A DNA stretch of 64,000 bases, taken from Streptomyces sp. HB132 (GTDB lineage: Bacteria > Actinomycetota > Actinomycetes > Streptomycetales > Streptomycetaceae). The notes below the pieces were generated by a model. The model saw only the letters and a list, made by a program, of their open reading frames with translations, searched no databases and had not been told where the DNA came from. The translations under genes and the position numbers were made by a program. Shown piece by piece: positions 60,171-64,000 of this stretch (its first letter is position 1; each line of letters starts with the position of its first letter). The stretch lies in assembly GCF_016909575.1 (NCBI RefSeq), contig NZ_JAFBGA010000024.1, positions 1-64,000 of the forward strand, given 5' to 3'.

Positions 60171-61172
60171 TCAGGTCTGGCGCACAGGTGCGTAGACCTC
60201 GCCCTCGAGCCCGAAGGTCCAGGCGACGCCCTCCTTCGCGGTGCGGGTCCTGGGCGGCACCCGCAGCCAGTAGGTGCGGTGCGTACCGTCGGGTTCGGGG
60301 GTGGAGTTGACGACTTCGACCATGACGACGTCCTCGTCCCCCTCCATCGCGATGCGCCAGAGGATTCCGGTCTCGTCCCGGTGCACCGGCTTCGCGCCCG
60401 ACTCGGCGAGATAGCGGTCGTATCCGTAGTACTCGAGCATCACGCGACGCAGCTCCGCGTTCTCCTCGGCGCGTATCCGATCCGGAGTCAGGCTCGCCAG
60501 ACTGTCCAGGAACTCGACGGGAACGGGCATTCCGCGCCAGGCGTACAGGGCGAAGCCGTCCGGGTAGGCGAGGGCCGGCCCGTCACCCCGGTCGAGCCGT
60601 CCCGCCTCGTCGCGATGAAGTGCCTCGGGCCGCTCACTGATCACAGCGACGTGCTCGTAGGGCCACCACCAGCCGGCGTTCCTGGCGACCTCGGCCAGTC
60701 CGGTCAGCCGGTCACCACGGCCGTCGAAGGCCGCGAGCCAGGCCGCGTCGTGCTGGCCGAGTACCGCGTCCAGCATCAGCAGGCGGACAGCGGACTCGTC
60801 CTCGGGCCGCGTGGCGAGTTCGGCTACGATCCCGATGCGTATCCGCTCGGCCAGTGCGGCCATGGTCTCCCACAACTGGGCGCCGGTGGCGGACCAGAGG
60901 GCGGACCAGCCGGCCGGGCCCAGTTCGTCGTAGATCCGTCGGCGTTCCTCCGCCCAGGGGCGGGTGCGGACCTCTTCGCGCACCGAGCGTCCCGCGCCGG
61001 ACAGCTTCTCCACCACCTCGACAGCGGCCTTGGGCGAGTCCGCCCAGATGATGCGCTCCGGCTCCGCCAGCCCGGCCAGGCGGTAGGCGAGCCTCACCCC
61101 GTCCTCGGCCGCACCTCGGTCGGCCGCGCCCGTCGCCGCCGCAACAGCCCGCCACGCGTTCACATACTGCAT
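60171..61172 (-). CDS. DUF6745 domain protein
   Basis: 333 residues. The conserved core reads EALHRDEAGRLDRGDGPALAYPDGFALYAWRGMPVP and the C-terminus includes KPVHRDETGILWRI and RTYWLRVPP, the DUF6745 hallmark: a helical N-terminus followed by a short beta-rich repeat module. Function unknown. ATG 61172 with GGGGAG. Runs in the same direction as, and 82 bases downstream of, the 108-residue partner gene; both diverge from the STM4015 gene. Confidence 0.75.
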   Translation of the reverse strand: MQYVNAWRAVAAATGAADRGAAEDGVRLAYRLAGLAEPERIIWADSPKAAVEVVEKLSGAGRSVREEVRTRPWAEERRRIYDELGPAGWSALWSATGAQLWETMAALAERIRIGIVAELATRPEDESAVRLLMLDAVLGQHDAAWLAAFDGRGDRLTGLAEVARNAGWWWPYEHVAVISERPEALHRDEAGRLDRGDGPALAYPDGFALYAWRGMPVPVEFLDSLASLTPDRIRAEENAELRRVMLEYYGYDRYLAESGAKPVHRDETGILWRIAMEGDEDVVMVEVVNSTPEPDGTHRTYWLRVPPRTRTAKEGVAWTFGLEGEVYAPVRQT

Positions 61173-61254
61173 CGGTACTCCCCGTCCCCTGTTCCTGTTT
61201 CCTGACCGCACATCACCGGACGCCCGGCACCAAGACCCGCTCGCGCCGGCGGGA

Positions 61255-61581
61255 TCAGTCCGCGACGATCCGGACCGCGCCGGGGGCGTACTCACGCTGG
61301 CGAACGACGCGGAACCATCCCTTCGGCAGCGCTATCGCGGCATGCTCCTCATGGACCACGCGTCCGCCCTCGGGGAGATGGAGCAGCATCGGGCCGAACG
61401 GCCCCTCCTCCCGCATCAGCCTGCCCGGCCCCTGCACCGCGTGCGCGTGGCCGGTGACCTCTCCCAGCGCCAGGACGAGTCTCCCCCGCCCGTCGCGCAG
61501 TTCACCCGGTGCGTCGAGGAAGCGCGGGGCCACCTCGGACTCCTCGAGTTCGACGATCAGAACGTCACCCTGCCTGTACAC
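61255..61581 (-). CDS. Conserved 108-residue partner of DUF6745 protein
   Basis: 108 residues: MYRQGDVLIVELEE at the start, GEVTGHAHAV in the middle, and WFRVVRQREYAPGAVRIVAD at the end. It is a beta-rich, cupin-like small protein; the HAH motif and a HEEHAAIALP segment could bind metal. I recognise it as a usual companion of DUF6745 genes, of unknown role. First gene of the divergent arm. Confidence 0.72.
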   Translation of the reverse strand: MYRQGDVLIVELEESEVAPRFLDAPGELRDGRGRLVLALGEVTGHAHAVQGPGRLMREEGPFGPMLLHLPEGGRVVHEEHAAIALPKGWFRVVRQREYAPGAVRIVAD

Positions 61582-61812
61582 AGACGTCTCCCCTTCGTCC
61601 CGGCACCCTCCGTGCCGGCCACAGGGAAAACGCTACGAGGGGGGTCTGACATCGGCAGCCGGGCAGGGCGGCTCGGTGACGGTTCGGGTTCTGTCACCGA
61701 GGGGTTTCCCGTGCCGGGCGAACCGGCCACCCGGGCCCGGTCACGCGACTGTCAGTGGCACTTGATAAACCTTGCGGACATCAGTCGCCCCCAGTATCAG
61801 GAGCTCAGTGCC

Positions 61813-62772
61813 ATGTCCGAAGCGGACCGTCTGCACGAGTTGCTCGGCCTCCCGGCCGTCGATTTCCGGAGCGGGACCGAGGGGACGCCCCGTCCCCCGG
61901 CCGCTGCCGCGGCCTGGCGCATCAGCGTCGACCCGTTCCTCCCGGACGAAGGAGACGCCAGCTGGGAGGAGAAGTTCAACGCTTTCCTCGAAGCCGTCGA
62001 TCCGTCACGCGTCGAAGCGCTCATCATCGGGCAGTGGGGCGAGACGTACGAGGAGACGTCGGCCTATCCCATCGGCCTCGTCGTCGCCGCGGCCGACCGG
62101 CTGACCTCGCTCAGGGCCGTGTTCGTCGGGGACCTCGTGGCGGAGGAGGCCGAGATCTCGTGGATCGAGCAGTCCGACGTCACCGCGCTGCTCGACGCCT
62201 TCCCTGACCTGACCCACCTCGGTGTGCGCGGCGGCACGGATCTGATATTCCCGCCCGTCAAACACGAGTCCCTGCGGGGGCTCGTCGTCGAGAGCGGTGG
62301 GCTGCCCGCGGAGGCTCTGCGGGGAATGCTGGGCAGTGAACTGCCGGCGCTGGAGCGTCTGGAACTCTGGCTCGGCGTCTCCGTGTACGGGGGCGACGCG
62401 GTGGTCCCTGATCTGGCGCCACTGCTCACCGGCACCCGCTTCCCACGGCTGCGCCATCTGGGTCTGCGCAACAGCGAGTTGCAGAACGAGATCGCGGCGG
62501 CGATCGCCTCGGCCCCGGTCGTGGCGCAGCTCCGCACGCTCGATCTGTCGAACGGCACGCTGGGTGACGAGGGTGCGGCCGCCCTGCTCGAAGGTCAGCC
62601 GCTCACCCATCTCGCCTCGCTCGACCTGCACCACCACTTCCTCACCGAGCCGATGGAGCGCCGTGTCGCGGAGGCACTGGAGCCGCACGGTGTGTCGGTC
62701 GATCTGTCCGACCGCAACGAACCGTGGGACGGCGGCGGCGCCGAGGGCCGTTACACCGCGGTGGCGGAGTGA
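61813..62772 (+). CDS. STM4015 family leucine-rich-repeat protein
   Basis: 319 residues. After an N-terminal domain (VDFRSGTEGTPRP...WRISVDPFLPDEGDASWEEKFNAFLEAVDPSRVEALIIGQWG) come several leucine-rich repeats (LTHLGVRGG, LRGLVVESGGL, LERLELWLGV, LRHLGLRNSEL, LRTLDLSNGTL, LASLDLHHHFL). This is the layout of the STM4015 family named after a Salmonella gene. ATG 61813 follows AGGAG. First of a plus-strand series with STM4014. Confidence 0.82.
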   Translation: MSEADRLHELLGLPAVDFRSGTEGTPRPPAAAAAWRISVDPFLPDEGDASWEEKFNAFLEAVDPSRVEALIIGQWGETYEETSAYPIGLVVAAADRLTSLRAVFVGDLVAEEAEISWIEQSDVTALLDAFPDLTHLGVRGGTDLIFPPVKHESLRGLVVESGGLPAEALRGMLGSELPALERLELWLGVSVYGGDAVVPDLAPLLTGTRFPRLRHLGLRNSELQNEIAAAIASAPVVAQLRTLDLSNGTLGDEGAAALLEGQPLTHLASLDLHHHFLTEPMERRVAEALEPHGVSVDLSDRNEPWDGGGAEGRYTAVAE

Positions 62773-62984
62773 GCGCGCGATGACCGGCAACGCCCACGGC
62801 CCGACGGTCCGCGCCCTGCCCCCACAGGTCCGGCCCCTCGCCCGCCTGTCCGCACCGGACCCGCATCGCAGCGGCCTTCCGGCCCTGTTCGTCTCCCGTG
62901 GCGGGTGGCCGTGCACCCGGGCCGGTGTCCGGCTCGAGCTCGGCCGGGCGGACGACAGGGGTCCCGAGGACCACGAGGCCCGCC

Positions 62985-64000
62985 GTGTCGCCGGCAGCGA
63001 ATAGCGGGCCGCCGCGCCTCGCGGTCGTCGGTGTCCCGGCCAACCGCAGGGTCGCCCTCTTCCAGGACGCCGTGCGCGACGCCGGGCTGCCCGCGGCGCG
63101 CACGGTCTCCTGGCTGGAGGTGCTGCGCGAAGAGGCGGTTTTCCTTCAGGGGGAGACCGTGCGCATCGATTCGCCCGGTGAGGACGCCGAGGTTGACCGT
63201 CTGCTGCGCGGGGGCGACGATCCGACCAGGGTCGAGGGTTCGGCCCTCTGGTACGCCCGCTTCACCTCAGCCGTACAGGAGGTGGCGCGGGTGGCCGCGG
63301 CGGCGGATGCGGTGCTGCTGGACGGCCCCCGGGACATCGCGGTGATGTTCGACAAGCGGCTCTGCCACGGCGTGCTGAACGCTTCCGGGGTTCCGGTTCC
63401 TGACTCCCCCACCTCGGGCCGTGGCGCGGCCCCCGTGCGGGGGTGGGCCGACGTGCGCCGGCTGATGGCGGACCACCACATGCCGAGGGTGTTCGTGAAG
63501 CCCGCGCACGGTTCCTCCGCCTCGGGTGTGATGGCCCTGGAATCGGCCGGCCCGGGCAGGATCCGGGCGGCCACCTCCGTGGAGCGGGACGAGGAGGGCC
63601 GGCTGTTCAACTCGCTCCGGGTGCGCCGCTGTACGACGGAAGCCGAAGTGGGGGACCTCGTCGACGCACTGGCCCCGGACGGACTGCACATCGAGCGCTG
63701 GCTGCCCAAGGCCACCCAGCGCGGGCGGGCTGCCGACCTCCGGGTCCTCGTGGTCGCGGGGCGCGCGACCCATGCCGTCGTGCGCACCAGCCGGTCCCCC
63801 ATGACCAATCTCCACCTGGGCGGCGCACGCGGTGACCTGGACGAGGTGCGAGCCGCCGTCGAGACGGCGGGCGGCAGTTGGAAGGCTGCTCTGGCCGTGT
63901 GCGAGCGGGCCGCGGCCTGTTTCCCGGACACACTGTGCGTAGGCGTCGATCTGCTGCCTGCGACCGGCTGGCGGCGCTTCGCGGTCGGTGAGGTGAACGC
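62985..64000 (+). CDS. STM4014 family ATP-grasp protein (runs off right edge)
   Basis: 338 codons seen. The family start RLAVVGVPANRRVALFQDAVRDAGLPAA is followed by an ATP-grasp domain: MPRVFVKPAHGSSASGVMALE (about 165-185) is the phosphate-binding loop and LHIERWLPKATQRGRAADLRVLVVAG the later one. GTG 62985 is chosen from family length. In the 212 bases after STM4015 a separate 74-codon frame (62780-63004, ATG) overlaps the start; it may be a minor small gene or nothing. ATP-grasp ligase or kinase activity is inferred; STM4013, 4012 and 4011 type genes usually follow. Confidence 0.82.
   Translation, partial: MSPAANSGPPRLAVVGVPANRRVALFQDAVRDAGLPAARTVSWLEVLREEAVFLQGETVRIDSPGEDAEVDRLLRGGDDPTRVEGSALWYARFTSAVQEVARVAAAADAVLLDGPRDIAVMFDKRLCHGVLNASGVPVPDSPTSGRGAAPVRGWADVRRLMADHHMPRVFVKPAHGSSASGVMALESAGPGRIRAATSVERDEEGRLFNSLRVRRCTTEAEVGDLVDALAPDGLHIERWLPKATQRGRAADLRVLVVAGRATHAVVRTSRSPMTNLHLGGARGDLDEVRAAVETAGGSWKAALAVCERAAACFPDTLCVGVDLLPATGWRRFAVGEVN

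Noticed and set aside
61342..61812. N-terminal extension of the STM4015 protein
   Set aside because: The in-frame sequence is the shadow of the divergent 108-residue gene; ATG 61813 has its own AGGAG.

Overview
The window is a high-GC actinobacterial chromosome segment, almost certainly Streptomyces. The codons are GC-rich, several starts look leaderless (TANNNT followed about 6-8 nt later by GTG or ATG), there is a complete cvn conservon, TTA codons are concentrated in a secondary-metabolite cluster, and there are several Streptomyces-type small membrane proteins. All calls come from reading the sequence. No database search was run, so family names rest on recognised motifs.

Left end (1-11.6 kb): one edge of a glycosylated polyketide cluster. 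A modular type I PKS runs leftward out of the window. Its first module is a KSQ-AT-ACP loading module with a methylmalonyl-type AT, which implies a propionyl starter. Divergent from it is a six-gene deoxysugar operon: NDP-hexose 2,3-dehydratase, 3-ketoreductase, 4-ketoreductase, glycosyltransferase, dTDP-glucose 4,6-dehydratase and glucose-1-phosphate thymidylyltransferase. Together these could make and attach a D-configured 2,6-dideoxyhexose such as D-olivose. The shared intergenic region holds a perfect TGTGA-N6-TCACA dyad, and TTA codons occur in the PKS, the dehydratase, the glycosyltransferase and the thymidylyltransferase, suggesting CRP-like and bldA control.

Middle (11.7-43.4 kb): a cold-shock protein; tRNA-Pro(GGG) followed by a strong hairpin; a large LAL-like STAND ATPase that lacks the usual HTH; small membrane proteins; a glycerol kinase / G3P dehydrogenase / FAD oxidoreductase operon; an amino-acid permease; a TauE-type exporter; a DeoR-LacI hybrid regulator with a candidate operator motif shared with the following ABC sugar-uptake operon (binding protein, two permeases, 2-hydroxyacid dehydrogenase, DUF2264 protein); a secreted three-repeat beta-trefoil-like protein; the lactate-utilisation operon lutABC with its FadR/GntR regulator and matching palindromic operators; a NarL-type two-component system; a DUF2510 protein; a second, identical tRNA-Pro(GGG); and a split transketolase behind a MerR-type promoter.

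Right (43.4-64 kb): the cvnABCD conservon, a GNAT/MerR pair, a patch of small hypothetical and decayed genes (about 49-51.1 kb), an ABC exporter, an SRPBCC protein, a secreted GH114 protein, a SUKH-4-like immunity protein, an MBL-fold hydrolase, a PPOX/F420-type oxidoreductase, and an amino-acid dehydrogenase with a TetR regulator and a candidate operator. At the right edge lies the start of the functionally uncharacterised STM4015/STM4014 cluster with a divergent DUF6745 gene and its 108-residue partner. This is the best candidate in the window for an undescribed system.
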